A stretch of DNA of 64,000 bases from Rhizobiales bacterium PAR1 (lineage in GTDB: Bacteria > Pseudomonadota > Alphaproteobacteria > Rhizobiales > Beijerinckiaceae). The stretch covers positions 620,001 to 684,000 of the forward strand of contig NKIW01000001.1 in NCBI GenBank assembly GCA_002256205.1. Reading direction: 5' to 3'. The position numbers and the translations under genes are program-made. Below, in pieces: positions 1-9,098 of the stretch (position 1 is its first letter; every line of letters starts with the position of its first letter). The notes beneath the pieces were generated by a model that ran no database searches, was not told where the DNA came from, and was given only the letters and a program-made list of their open reading frames with translations.

Positions 1-555
1 TATGCCTTCCGGCAACCCACCAGTATCGAAATTCGCGACGATCATCTTCGCGCCCGTCTCGAGCGTTTTGGCGACATTATCGAGCATCGCCTGCATGATC
101 GAGGGCACGCCCGCCATGACGATTACGTTGCCGATCTTGAAGCCCGGCGCCTTGGAAATCGGGTTCTCGATCAGGTCCGCACCAGCCGGAATACGCGCCA
201 TCCTGAGGCGCGCCTCGTTGAGGTCTTCCTTCGCATAGCGCTCCAGCATCATCGCGATCGCGCGTGGGTCATGGTCGATGGAAACGCCCATGGCTTTGGC
301 GACACAATCGGCGGTGATATCGTCATGCGTCGGGCCGATACCGCCGGTGGTGAAGAGATAGGTGTAGCGCTGGCTGAGCGCCTGCACGGCGGTGACGATC
401 TCGGCTTCCTCATCCGGCACGACCCGCACTTCCTTGAGGTCGATGCCGATGTTGGTGAGGTATTCGGCGATATAGCCGATGTTCTTGTCCTTGGTGCGCC
501 CCGAGAGGATTTCATCGCCAATGACCAGAATGGCCGCCGTGATCGCTGCCGTCAT
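1..555 (-). CDS. MoaB/CinA-type molybdopterin-binding domain protein (partial)
   Basis: The minus strand reads from ATG at 555 to the window edge without a stop, giving 185 residues; the C-terminus lies outside. The protein resembles the MoCF/CinA N-terminal domain often annotated as competence/damage-inducible protein A. Visible hallmarks are VIGDEILSGRT near the N-terminus, a central TTGGIGPTHDD motif typical of the MPT-binding fold, and NVIVMAGVPSIM further on. The start lies 3 bases beyond the stop of the FkbM gene, so the two are probably co-transcribed. Role uncertain: stand-alone proteins of this kind are seldom characterised and need not take part in molybdenum cofactor synthesis. Confidence 0.85.
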   Translation of the reverse strand, partial: MTAAITAAILVIGDEILSGRTKDKNIGYIAEYLTNIGIDLKEVRVVPDEEAEIVTAVQALSQRYTYLFTTGGIGPTHDDITADCVAKAMGVSIDHDPRAIAMMLERYAKEDLNEARLRMARIPAGADLIENPISKAPGFKIGNVIVMAGVPSIMQAMLDNVAKTLETGAKMIVANFDTGGLPEGI

Positions 556-558
556 CGC

Positions 559-1395
559 TTATCGCTCCAGAATATGGTTGTTGCGCGTCTGCCCCGTGGA
601 TCGGTAGCCGAGCGAGGCAAGATGGCCGATGAGATCGCCACTCCAGCGCTCCTCGCCGCGTTCGACGATGATCAGTTTCGGCCAGAGGTTTTCCGGCGCA
701 TCGGCGAAGAAGCGCTTGAGAATGATATCCTCCGCGCCTTCGACATCGAGCTTCATTGCGTCGATATGGTCGAAGCCTTCCTCGCGGACGATAGACAGAA
801 GCGCCCGCGCCGGCACGCGCACCTGCCGCGCCTCATCGGCACTGACGATCTTGACGCTCGCCTCGCCCTTGTTACGGGGATCGAGAAACAGCGTTAGCTC
901 GCCATCGCGATCCGCTACCGCGAGCGCCAGTGCTTTCACGTTGCCGAACGGATTGAGGCGAATATTCTGGATCAGCCGTTCAAAGATCTCAGGCTGCGGC
1001 TCAAAAGCAATGATCCGCGCATCCGGCCCGGCCTTGGCGGCCACCGCGAGCGCATAACCGCCGATATTCGCGCCGATATCGAGGAACACGAAGCGCTTCG
1101 TGATACGGGAGACGAGCAGATCGCGCTCAGCCTCGTCGAAATCACGCGGCGAGAACAGGATGCGCTTCTCGCAGACGTTATTATAGGGGTGCAGGCGGAA
1201 GCGCGCGCCGAGCGATTCCTGATCAACTGGCGCGCCCTTGAGCTGCGATATCGCGATCCGGCGCAGCAAAAATCCGATCCGCTTGCCGAACCAGCTACGC
1301 GGCATCGCGCGCGTCCAGCTGATCAGGCGGCTGACAAGACCCGTCGCGGCAAAAGCACCAAAGGGGGGAGAAGCATCATTCATGTTATCGTCCAT
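559..1395 (-). CDS. FkbM family methyltransferase
   Basis: A SAM-dependent methyltransferase of the FkbM family (about 278 residues). Motif I is visible as FLDIGANIGGYALAVAAK, followed by an acidic strand end IIAFEPQPEIFERL and the family-typical MKLDVEGAED. Members O-methylate sugars or other small hydroxylated compounds; the substrate here is unknown. The reading frame could be extended to a TTG at 1428. The ATGs at 1395 and 1383 are more credible, and 1383 has a GGA eight or so bases upstream. It is divergent from map and appears to be the first gene of a two-gene unit with the downstream MoaB/CinA-like gene. Confidence 0.85.
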   Translation of the reverse strand: MDDNMNDASPPFGAFAATGLVSRLISWTRAMPRSWFGKRIGFLLRRIAISQLKGAPVDQESLGARFRLHPYNNVCEKRILFSPRDFDEAERDLLVSRITKRFVFLDIGANIGGYALAVAAKAGPDARIIAFEPQPEIFERLIQNIRLNPFGNVKALALAVADRDGELTLFLDPRNKGEASVKIVSADEARQVRVPARALLSIVREEGFDHIDAMKLDVEGAEDIILKRFFADAPENLWPKLIIVERGEERWSGDLIGHLASLGYRSTGQTRNNHILER

Positions 1396-1571
1396 TCCGG
1401 GCGTTGTGCTTACTGGTCCTTCCGGCAAAAAGCGAGACTTCTTCGCAAAAGCGAGCGACCGCTTGGCAAGAATTCACCGGAATTCCTGAGCACACCCGCA
1501 CGCGCCCCCTTGGATCGGGGCGAGGGAGGCGCTAAGTCTCGTTCAAACATCGTCCGAAGATTGAGACTGAG

Positions 1572-2417
1572 ATGAACGATACCGGCACCGAGACCTTGGC
1601 CCGCCGCCAGCCGGGGGCGATTAAGCTGCATGGACCCGATGCCTTCGCCGCGATGCGCAAGGCCGGACAGCTGACCGCCGAAGCGCTTGATCTTCTTGCG
1701 CCACTGGTCAAGCCGGGCGTGACCACCGACGCCATTGACCGCGCAGTGTTCGAATTCGCGATGGACAACAAGGCCTTCCCGGCAACGCTTTATTACCATG
1801 GCTATCCGCGCTCCTGCTGCACCTCGATCAACCATGTTGTCTGCCACGGTATTCCTTCGGACAAACCCCTGAAGGAAGGCGATATCGTCAACATCGATGT
1901 CACTCTAATCGTCGATGGCTGGCATGGCGATGCGAGCCGCATGTATGCCGTGGGCGATATCCCGCGCCGTGCGATGCGGCTGCTGGAAGTCACCTACGAA
2001 TGCCTCGAGAAGGGCATCGCGGCGGTCAAACCCGGCGCGACGACGGGGCATATCGGCGAGGCGATCCAGCGCCATGCCGAAGCCGAGCGTTGCTCGGTGG
2101 TGCGCGATTTCTGCGGCCATGGCCTTGGCCAGCTGTTCCACGACGAGCCCAATATCCTGCATTATGGCTCGGCAGGCGAAGGCGTGGTGATGAAACCGGG
2201 CATGCTTTTCACCATCGAGCCGATGATCAATCTCGGCCGTCCGCATGTCAAAATCCTTTCGGATGGCTGGACCGCCGTGACGCGCGATCGATCACTCTCG
2301 GCGCAGTTCGAGCATACGATTGGTGTCACCGAAACCGGTGTCGAGATTTTCACCCGTTCACCCAAGGGGCTGGATTTTCCCGATCAGCCCGGACCGCCCC
2401 TGCCCGCTTTGATCTGA
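1572..2417 (+). CDS. map: Methionine aminopeptidase, type I
   Basis: Removes the N-terminal Met from nascent proteins in the cytosol. At 281 residues it has the usual type I length plus a short N-terminal extension. The five metal ligands are all present: D109 and D120 (in [19 protein letters not shown]), H183 (in CGHGLG), E216 (in FTIEPM) and E247 (in SAQFEHT). The substrate-binding His is H92 in CHGIP. The next gene, radC, starts 34 bases downstream on the same strand, so a shared transcript is likely. Confidence 0.97.
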   Translation: MNDTGTETLARRQPGAIKLHGPDAFAAMRKAGQLTAEALDLLAPLVKPGVTTDAIDRAVFEFAMDNKAFPATLYYHGYPRSCCTSINHVVCHGIPSDKPLKEGDIVNIDVTLIVDGWHGDASRMYAVGDIPRRAMRLLEVTYECLEKGIAAVKPGATTGHIGEAIQRHAEAERCSVVRDFCGHGLGQLFHDEPNILHYGSAGEGVVMKPGMLFTIEPMINLGRPHVKILSDGWTAVTRDRSLSAQFEHTIGVTETGVEIFTRSPKGLDFPDQPGPPLPALI

Positions 2418-2451
2418 CACGCATTTTTTACTCATTGAGAGCCCGCACAGA

Positions 2452-3264
2452 ATGAGCGAGCGCCAAAGCCCACCAGACGACCCCGCCCCTTCGAAAAAGC
2501 CCGCTCGAAAGGGCAAATCAGCGAGCAAAGAGCCCGTGGCCATGAAGCCCGGGAGCGTCAAACCGTCCCGCGCCAAAAACGCGGGCATGTCGGAAGCGCC
2601 GCATTATCTCGGCCATCGTCAGCGCCTTCGCAAACGCTTCGGCCAAACCGCCGATGCGGTGCCGGATTACGAATTGCTCGAACTCGTCCTGTTCCGCTCT
2701 ATCGCGCGCGGCGATGTCAAAGGCATCGCCAAGACGCTGATCGCGCGCTTCGGCAGCTTCGCGGAAGTGGTCGCCGCCTCGCCGGAACTTCTGGGCGAGA
2801 CCAAAGGTGTCGGCCCGGCGATTGTCACCGATCTCAAGCTGATTGAGCAGGCTGCCAAACGCGTGGCTCTCGGCGCGGTCAAGAACCGGCAGGTGCTCGG
2901 TTCTTATGCGTCGGTTGTAGAATATTGCCGTACCGCGATGGCCTTTGCCGAAATCGAAGAGTTCCGCCTCCTCTTCCTCGACAAGAAGAACGGCATGATC
3001 GGCGATGAGGTGATGCAGCGCGGCACGGTGGATCACACGCCGGTCTATCCGCGCGAGATCATCCGCCGCGCACTCCAGCTCAACGCTTCGGCGGTGATTC
3101 TCGTCCATAATCACCCCTCGGGTGATCCGACGCCCTCGCGTGCGGATATCGAAATGACACGCGAAATCATCAGCCTTGCAGAGCCCCTGGGGATTGTCGT
3201 GCATGATCATCTGATCGTCGGACGCAAGGGTCATGCGAGCTTCCGGGCGCTCGGCCTGCTCTAG
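2452..3264 (+). CDS. radC: RadC family JAB-domain protein
   Basis: A 270-residue RadC-family protein. It has a lysine-rich, probably disordered N-terminus (about residues 1-45), a helix-hairpin-helix-like region containing [11 protein letters not shown], and a C-terminal JAB/MPN domain. The JAMM zinc motif is intact: [14 protein letters not shown], preceded by the conserved [11 protein letters not shown] strand. Although the family is called DNA repair protein, its biochemical role is unsettled. It follows map closely on the same strand. Confidence 0.95.
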   Translation: MSERQSPPDDPAPSKKPARKGKSASKEPVAMKPGSVKPSRAKNAGMSEAPHYLGHRQRLRKRFGQTADAVPDYELLELVLFRSIARGDVKGIAKTLIARFGSFAEVVAASPELLGETKGVGPAIVTDLKLIEQAAKRVALGAVKNRQVLGSYASVVEYCRTAMAFAEIEEFRLLFLDKKNGMIGDEVMQRGTVDHTPVYPREIIRRALQLNASAVILVHNHPSGDPTPSRADIEMTREIISLAEPLGIVVHDHLIVGRKGHASFRALGLL

Positions 3265-3435
3265 GGCAACTATAACCCAGAGGTGCACAAAGCACCTGAT
3301 CGGCAAACAGAATCTGGCGAAGGCGAGGAAAATTCGGCCTTTCGGGTAAATCGACCGGAAAGGAAACGAGCTATCAACTTTCTTTGCGCAGGGTACGGCA
3401 AGAGTTGTGTTGTGTATCCGAGTTGAGTTCCCCGA

Positions 3436-5607
3436 ATGATGATCGTGCCGGGCCGTTCGAAAAAGGCGCAGGGAGCCTCGCTCTCGATGGTGCCGATCTT
3501 TCTGCTGGTCCTGTGCGTCATGGGCTCCATGGTGCTTGTTGCCCATCGCGCTGCCATGCGGCAGGAAGCCTTCGAGCTTGATCGGGAAAAGCGCCAGCTC
3601 GCTCAAAGCCTTGGCTTCGAAGCCGAAAACCTGCTCGCCGGCGTGAGCCGGGATGAAGGCCTCGGCGAGTTGTTTCAGGCCCAGCGCTCGAAGGAACAGG
3701 CAGAACGACTGCTGACAGCCTTCAACCGCCGGCAGGCCACGGATTATTCCGTGATGATCAACAAGAGCGATGGCCAGATCATCGCCGAAAGCGGCGAGAT
3801 CGAGACATTTCCCGCGCGTTCAAGCTATATCCGCGCCCTGATCGATGCCTCGCGGATGCGCGGCCTTGATGCCACTACCATCGGCATTGGCCGGGAATCC
3901 CGCGTGATGCAGGACGGCCAGAGCGTGCTCTCCCTCGCGACCATGCCGATTGGCCGTTCGATCATCTTCGCGACAGCCCGCCCGCTCGGCTCAGCGGGCC
4001 TGCGTCGCCTTTCGACCATGCTGGCGATCCCCAATCTCCGGCTTGTCCCCGGCCTTTCGGATGCCAAGACGAGCTACGCGATTCCGGGCCTCAACGGCAC
4101 AGAGCATCTCTCGCTGGTCTGGAACCCGAGCCGGACCGCAGCAGAAACCCTCGCCGACCTTGCCATCTTCGGCCTGATTGCTTCGATTGTCATCGCGGTG
4201 ATTGCGCTGTTCCTGTTCCGCCGCATGCGTCACTCGACCGAGGCGATCCTGATGCGCGAGGCGAAAGCCAGCCACGAGGCGCGTCACGATCCGCTCTCGG
4301 GCCTGCCAAACCGCGCGGTTTTCTGCGAAGCGCTCGCGGAAAACATCGAGGACTTGCCGAACCGCGATTCCAACATCGCCGTTCTTCTGCTCGATCTCGA
4401 CAAGTTCAAGGACGTCAACGACACCTACGGCCACGCTGCCGGCGACAAGGTGATCGTGGATTTCGGCAACCGCGTCCGCGCGCTGCTACGCCAGACCGAC
4501 GTAATCGCCCGCCTCGGCGGCGACGAATTCGCCGTACTCCAGAGCGGCATCCGCACGCATTTGGAATCGAACCGCCTCGCGCAGGCGATCATCGATGCAG
4601 CAAACCGCCCGTTCCAGCTTGAGGGCGCTTCCGCCCATATCGGCGTGACCATCGGCATCTCGTTTGCGCCGGATGACGGCATGGATGTCGCGACCATCCT
4701 GCGCGCCGCCGATACGGCGCTTTATCGTGCCAAGAACGAGGGCCGCAACCGCTTCGCCCTCTACGAGCACCGGATGACCGAGGCCGAGCGCATCCGCAAG
4801 CTCGTCGACGACGAATTGCGCGGTGCCATCGACCGTGACGAACTCACCCTCGTCTACCAGCCGCAGGTCCATGCCGACTCCGGCAAGATTGCCTCGGTCG
4901 AGGCGCTGGTGCGCTGGCGTCATCCGACCCATGGTCTGATCTCGCCCGCGACCTTCATCTCGGCGGCGGAAGAGCGCGGCCTGATCGTCCCGCTCGGCGA
5001 GTGGGTGATGCGCCGAGCCTGTCAGGATGCCGGGCGCTGGCCGGGCCTGCGTGTTGGCGTCAATGTGTCGGCGATCCAGTTCCGTCAGGCGAATTTCGTC
5101 GAGCTGGTCGGTCGCATCATGACCGAATACAAGATCGAGCCCGGCCGTCTCGAAGTCGAACTGACCGAAGGCGTGCTCGTGGAAGACGCGGATCAGGCGG
5201 AAGCCGCGATGATGGATCTGCGCTCGATCGGCGTGAAACTCGCGCTCGACGACTTCGGCACCGGCTATTCCTCGCTGATCTATCTCCGGCGCTTCGCCTT
5301 CGACAAGATCAAGATCGACAAGTCGTTCCTGGATTCCATGGAGGCCACCGGCGAATCCGCGATTCTCGTGCACTCCGTGGTCCATCTCGGGCGCGCGCTC
5401 GGGCTCGAAGTCACGGCAGAGGGTGTGGAAAACGAGGAACAGCGCCGCTTCCTGCAAGCGGTCGGCTGCCACTTTCTTCAGGGCTATCTGTTCTCGAAGC
5501 CCGTTTCCGCCGATGCCATCGACGAGATGCTTCGCACTGAACGGGGTGAAAGCGCCGTGTTGCCGGTCGTTGGGCCGCCCTCAGCGATTACGCCAAACGC
5601 CGCCTGA
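3436..5607 (+). CDS. Membrane-bound diguanylate cyclase/phosphodiesterase (GGDEF-EAL)
   Basis: A 723-residue c-di-GMP turnover enzyme. TM helix 1 lies at about residues 18-37 and TM2 at about 240-261. Between them is a roughly 200-residue periplasmic sensor region of CHASE4-like size that I cannot name. The GGDEF domain (about 280-445) keeps the GGDEF motif at 361-365 and an inhibitory RxxD site (R352-D355) exactly five residues before it. The EAL domain (about 460-700) keeps E489-A-L, N543, the ELTE segment and DDFGTG at 605-610, so both activities look possible. The stop codon abuts that of exoD on the other strand. Neighbouring exoD and the BcsS-like gene suggest a link to exopolysaccharide control, which is an inference. 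Confidence 0.95.
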   Translation: MMIVPGRSKKAQGASLSMVPIFLLVLCVMGSMVLVAHRAAMRQEAFELDREKRQLAQSLGFEAENLLAGVSRDEGLGELFQAQRSKEQAERLLTAFNRRQATDYSVMINKSDGQIIAESGEIETFPARSSYIRALIDASRMRGLDATTIGIGRESRVMQDGQSVLSLATMPIGRSIIFATARPLGSAGLRRLSTMLAIPNLRLVPGLSDAKTSYAIPGLNGTEHLSLVWNPSRTAAETLADLAIFGLIASIVIAVIALFLFRRMRHSTEAILMREAKASHEARHDPLSGLPNRAVFCEALAENIEDLPNRDSNIAVLLLDLDKFKDVNDTYGHAAGDKVIVDFGNRVRALLRQTDVIARLGGDEFAVLQSGIRTHLESNRLAQAIIDAANRPFQLEGASAHIGVTIGISFAPDDGMDVATILRAADTALYRAKNEGRNRFALYEHRMTEAERIRKLVDDELRGAIDRDELTLVYQPQVHADSGKIASVEALVRWRHPTHGLISPATFISAAEERGLIVPLGEWVMRRACQDAGRWPGLRVGVNVSAIQFRQANFVELVGRIMTEYKIEPGRLEVELTEGVLVEDADQAEAAMMDLRSIGVKLALDDFGTGYSSLIYLRRFAFDKIKIDKSFLDSMEATGESAILVHSVVHLGRALGLEVTAEGVENEEQRRFLQAVGCHFLQGYLFSKPVSADAIDEMLRTERGESAVLPVVGPPSAITPNAA

Positions 5608-6237
5608 TCACATGATCCCGGTCGACGAGAGCGCGAACATCACGATCTGCCGCAAGATCGCGTAAGTCAGCGCGGCAGTAAAAACGAGCGCCACAACGGT
5701 GGCAATCGCGCCAGCGATCACGAAAATTCCGTCGCGCTCGGCAATCGCCAGCCCGAAAAGCGTCACCGCGATCCCCGGAGGAATGCCACCGAAGAACGGG
5801 ATCGGCGCCATCAAGGCGAGCGCCAGCGTCAGCAGAACCACTCCGAGAAAGCGTTGGGCCGGCGGCATCGTCAGAAACAGCAGGCGCGGACGCATTACCC
5901 GCTCGAACCAGCGCAAGGTTGGCTCGGCCTTGAGGAGAACCTTCTGGAGGTCGGCACGGTTGACACGGCGCTTGCCAAGCCAGGCTGGGAGGATCAGGCT
6001 CTCCTTGCCCAGCGCCATCTGGAACGCAACGACGCCGACGATCACGCCGCAAAGCATCGGCAAACCGGGAATGGGCAGCAGGTTCGGCAGCCCGAACAGC
6101 ACGAGCGCCACACCAAAGGAGCGCTTGCCGAGCAGGGCCACGATATCAGAGAGCATCGGGCGAGGATCATCCCCCTCCCCGGTTCCGCGAACCGATTCCG
6201 CCAGAACATCTGCAATACGCACCGAAAAAGGCTTCAT
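5608..6237 (-). CDS. exoD: Exopolysaccharide synthesis protein ExoD
   Basis: A 209-residue integral membrane protein matching the ExoD family: a cytoplasmic N-terminus with SDIVALLGKRSFGVALVLFG, the characteristic LPNLLPIPGLPMLCGV loop, and several hydrophobic segments toward the C-terminus, including MAPIPFFGGIPPGIAV. In Sinorhizobium meliloti exoD affects exopolysaccharide production and alkali tolerance; its molecular action is not known. The ATG at 6237 is preferred over the TTG at 6240. It is convergent with, and directly abuts, the GGDEF-EAL gene. Confidence 0.9.
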   Translation of the reverse strand: MKPFSVRIADVLAESVRGTGEGDDPRPMLSDIVALLGKRSFGVALVLFGLPNLLPIPGLPMLCGVIVGVVAFQMALGKESLILPAWLGKRRVNRADLQKVLLKAEPTLRWFERVMRPRLLFLTMPPAQRFLGVVLLTLALALMAPIPFFGGIPPGIAVTLFGLAIAERDGIFVIAGAIATVVALVFTAALTYAILRQIVMFALSSTGIM

Positions 6238-6429
6238 CAAACGACAGGACCCTCACCGGCACCGGACTTTTGAATAAGGCCTCCCGGATCGGAAGGGAAG
6301 TCAGAATCGCCGTTAACGAGCCAAATCGAAGCGTACAACCCAGCGTTGCTAGTAAGATTTTGTTAATCGGATTTCTCTGTCAGGCGATGGTACGGGCTGG
6401 CACGCGCGGTACCAGTAAGTTCTGGAGTT
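6238..6429. other. Divergent intergenic region between exoD and the BcsS-like gene
   Basis: This 192-base AT-richer spacer must hold the promoters for both divergent genes. An imperfect hairpin with TGGTAC/GTACCA arms lies at about 6387-6413, shortly before the GTG start of the BcsS-like gene. I see no convincing -35/-10 pair. Confidence 0.4.
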
Positions 6430-7497
6430 GTGGGCGTGCCATGTCCCCAAGTCGTCTCGCGTGAGAAAGCCGGAGCGGGCAAGCGCCTCGGGCTCCGGGG
6501 GACGATTCTGGCGTTTTATCTGGTTGGGGCGCCAGCTTTTGCCCAATCCATTCCACCCGCGAGCCTTGATGAGCAGGAATTGCAGGTCGAGGCAGGTGCG
6601 TTGGACCAGACGCAGCAGCTCGATACTCTTGAGATTAAACCGGCTCCCGCGCGTGCGGTGACCTCCCGCGCGCTCTCCGCTCCGGTCGGAGGCTCGACAG
6701 CGGACCAGCGCTACACCGCCTTTTTCGAAGGCCTGCCACCTGCGGCGGAGCGACGCTTTGTGCTCCCTGTAGGGGGCAGCCTGATGGGTGGACGCGGAGA
6801 TTTCTGGTTCATGCCCGTGCCGGTCAAAACCGTCGCGTTTGCCGGTCTGGAAACCAATGGCCGTGACCATTATGCCGCCGCCGGCTTCAAAAGGGCGGTA
6901 ACGGGGAATCTGGACATACCCGGCTACCGCTTGATGGTAACGCTGGGCGCCAAGCTTCGGGAGGTCGATCCGACCCTCGGCTCCGCGCAGCATCGACTGC
7001 ATGCGGGCCGGCTCTTTGGTGGATATGAATGGCATCTCGGCTCGCTCGCCGCCAGCATCATGGCAGGCGGCAGCTTTGTTCTGAGCCCGCCTTCCGCCCA
7101 GGCGCAAACCCATCGTGCCGGCACTTTCGGCGCGACCGCGATGATCGATCTTTGGCAGGATTGGGGGCGAACGAAGGGCACTTTCGGCGCGCGCTATACC
7201 GCCCTCACCGCGATGGTCGATCAGGCGAGCAGGAGCAGTCTCATCCGCCTGCGGCAAGGCTTCGAGATCGCCGGCAGGTCATGGAGGATCGGCCCGGAAG
7301 CCGCCTATACCACCGGTGAAACCATGGCGCGGCGCGGCACGCGCGTGCAGGAAGGCTGGCGTCGCGCACGGCTCGGCGCAATGGTCAGCGATATTCCGCT
7401 CTGGGAAGCACGGCTGACGGTGAGCGGCGGCGTCGAATGGCGGCACGACCAGAGCCCCGGCGCCTACCTCCAGATCAGCGGATACCGGAAATTCTAG
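6430..7497 (+). CDS. BcsS-like outer-membrane beta-barrel protein
   Basis: A 355-residue secreted protein. From the GTG start there is a basic N-terminus, a hydrophobic stretch and a likely signal peptidase site after PAFA. The mature part alternates glycine-rich amphipathic strands and ends in the aromatic terminus ISGYRKF, as in outer-membrane barrels. The pattern (FAGLETNGRDHYAAAGFKRA, then LHAGRLFGGYEWHLG, then repeated strands) resembles the cellulose biosynthesis BcsS family of Hyphomicrobiales. No cellulose synthase gene is in view, so function is inferred from family resemblance only. Its last four bases overlap the end of the converging nucleotidyltransferase gene (shared CTAG). Confidence 0.6.
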   Translation: MGVPCPQVVSREKAGAGKRLGLRGTILAFYLVGAPAFAQSIPPASLDEQELQVEAGALDQTQQLDTLEIKPAPARAVTSRALSAPVGGSTADQRYTAFFEGLPPAAERRFVLPVGGSLMGGRGDFWFMPVPVKTVAFAGLETNGRDHYAAAGFKRAVTGNLDIPGYRLMVTLGAKLREVDPTLGSAQHRLHAGRLFGGYEWHLGSLAASIMAGGSFVLSPPSAQAQTHRAGTFGATAMIDLWQDWGRTKGTFGARYTALTAMVDQASRSSLIRLRQGFEIAGRSWRIGPEAAYTTGETMARRGTRVQEGWRRARLGAMVSDIPLWEARLTVSGGVEWRHDQSPGAYLQISGYRKF

Positions 7498-9098
7498 CCG
7501 CCAAGGGTGCCCGCCAGCGCCTCTTTGGTGTCGAAATCAGCGAGAACACCAGGGTCATCCACCGGAACTTCCTCGACGACATCTCTGGAAGCTTCGAGAA
7601 GCTTGCGCGCCCCCTGATCACCATGGAGCTTGCCGAGCGAGGGGAAGAGCGCGCGCCGGACCAAGACCGGATTGCCCCACCGTCCGGCAAAAGTCGGCAC
7701 AAACGCCTGCATCGCCGGGTACTCCTGTGCTGATGCAAGGAGCCGCCGAAGTGTTGCGCCGGAAACGCGCGGCATATCGCCGAGCAGAATGAAGCACGCT
7801 CCCACCGTTTCCGGCAAGGCGGCCAGCCCCATCCGCAGGGAGGTCGATAGCCCCTCCGCGTAATCCGGATTATGCACGAAGCGGGCCTCCGGCGCTGCCG
7901 CGCGAATGGCCTCGGCCTCATGCCCGGTGACGACAATCACCGGTTTGCAGCCTGCTTCCCGCGCGCGGTCGAGCGCATGGCCAAGCATCGGGCGGCCTTC
8001 GAAATGCGCGAGAAGCTTGTTTTCAGCACCGAAACGCGTCGAGCGCCCGGCTGCGAGGATCAAAGCGCCGATTTCGCGCGCTTCGGGGGCCTCAGGGGCT
8101 TCACCCGCGCGCGGCTGCGGTCGCGAAACGATTTCCATCAGAAGCCCGCCGACACCCATCCCCTGAATATCCGCCGCAGTCACCGGGAGATCCGCGCAAG
8201 CGCGCGCCAGAACCCAGTCGAACCCGTTCTCGCGCGGGCTACGCGCGCACCCCGGTGCGCCAAACGCCGGCTTGCCGGCAAATTCCGCGAGCAGCATCAG
8301 ATTGCCCGGATCGACCGGCATCCCGAAATGCAGGATGCGCCCACCGCAAGCCTCGATGGCAGCTGGGATCACGTCGCGGCGATCCGCTATCGCCGCCGCG
8401 CCGAAGACGATGAGAAGGTCAAAGACCTGAGGATCAAGCGCCTTCAGTGCCGCTTCAAGCGCCTCTTGCGCATGCGCCAGACGCTTCTCGATGACGATCC
8501 GGCTACCGAGCGCCTTGAGCCGCGTTTCGGTGACTTTCACCGTCTTGTCGATCACGCCTTCCTTGAGGTTCGGCAGGCGAAGCGACAGCATCGCGACGCG
8601 CTTCGACACAAAAGGCGCTACCCGGAGCGGCATCGCAGCAAGGCTTGCGACCCCCGCAACGACCACAGCTTCAGGCATGGCAAATGGAATGATCTTCACC
8701 GTCGCGACCATTTCGCCGGGCTCAACCCGCTTGTAGGCGGGGAGCGTCGCCAGCGTCATCGCCGGATCAATGGCATTGAAACGATTGATGGCCGCACTGT
8801 CAGGCACAAAAACGCCAGCAACCTCGGCAAAAAGATTGGCGCGCCCGGTAAACGCCGGATCAACGCGGATCAACGCGCCGCAAGCCGCTGCCGCGAGCTG
8901 GCGCGCGGCCTCATCTTCCCCGATATCCCCTGGCTCTCGCTGCGCGACAGTAACATGTGTCACGCCCGCAGCTGCCAGAGCGGCGCAATCCGAGGCCGTC
9001 AGCGCATAGCTCTTGCGGAAGACAACCTCGCCCGCACGCACCTGATGCGCGAGGAGCCCGCCTTCCGCCTCCGCGACAGGAATCGAGCCGAACTTCAT
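7494..9098 (-). CDS. Molybdopterin-binding / MobA-like nucleotidyltransferase fusion (MocA-type)
   Basis: A 534-residue two-domain protein. The N-terminal half (about 1-335) resembles an MoeA/CinA-like molybdopterin-binding module. The C-terminal domain starts near residue 344 with the nucleotidyltransferase signature LILAAGRSTRFGAENK and continues with FILLGDMPRV, as in MobA/MocA enzymes. Proteins of this build are expected to add a nucleotide to molybdopterin, giving the cytosine dinucleotide cofactor used by xanthine-oxidase-type enzymes. That fits its place as the last gene of the cox operon. It overlaps xdhC by four bases (ATGA), indicating translational coupling. Confidence 0.88.
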   Translation of the reverse strand: MKFGSIPVAEAEGGLLAHQVRAGEVVFRKSYALTASDCAALAAAGVTHVTVAQREPGDIGEDEAARQLAAAACGALIRVDPAFTGRANLFAEVAGVFVPDSAAINRFNAIDPAMTLATLPAYKRVEPGEMVATVKIIPFAMPEAVVVAGVASLAAMPLRVAPFVSKRVAMLSLRLPNLKEGVIDKTVKVTETRLKALGSRIVIEKRLAHAQEALEAALKALDPQVFDLLIVFGAAAIADRRDVIPAAIEACGGRILHFGMPVDPGNLMLLAEFAGKPAFGAPGCARSPRENGFDWVLARACADLPVTAADIQGMGVGGLLMEIVSRPQPRAGEAPEAPEAREIGALILAAGRSTRFGAENKLLAHFEGRPMLGHALDRAREAGCKPVIVVTGHEAEAIRAAAPEARFVHNPDYAEGLSTSLRMGLAALPETVGACFILLGDMPRVSGATLRRLLASAQEYPAMQAFVPTFAGRWGNPVLVRRALFPSLGKLHGDQGARKLLEASRDVVEEVPVDDPGVLADFDTKEALAGTLGG

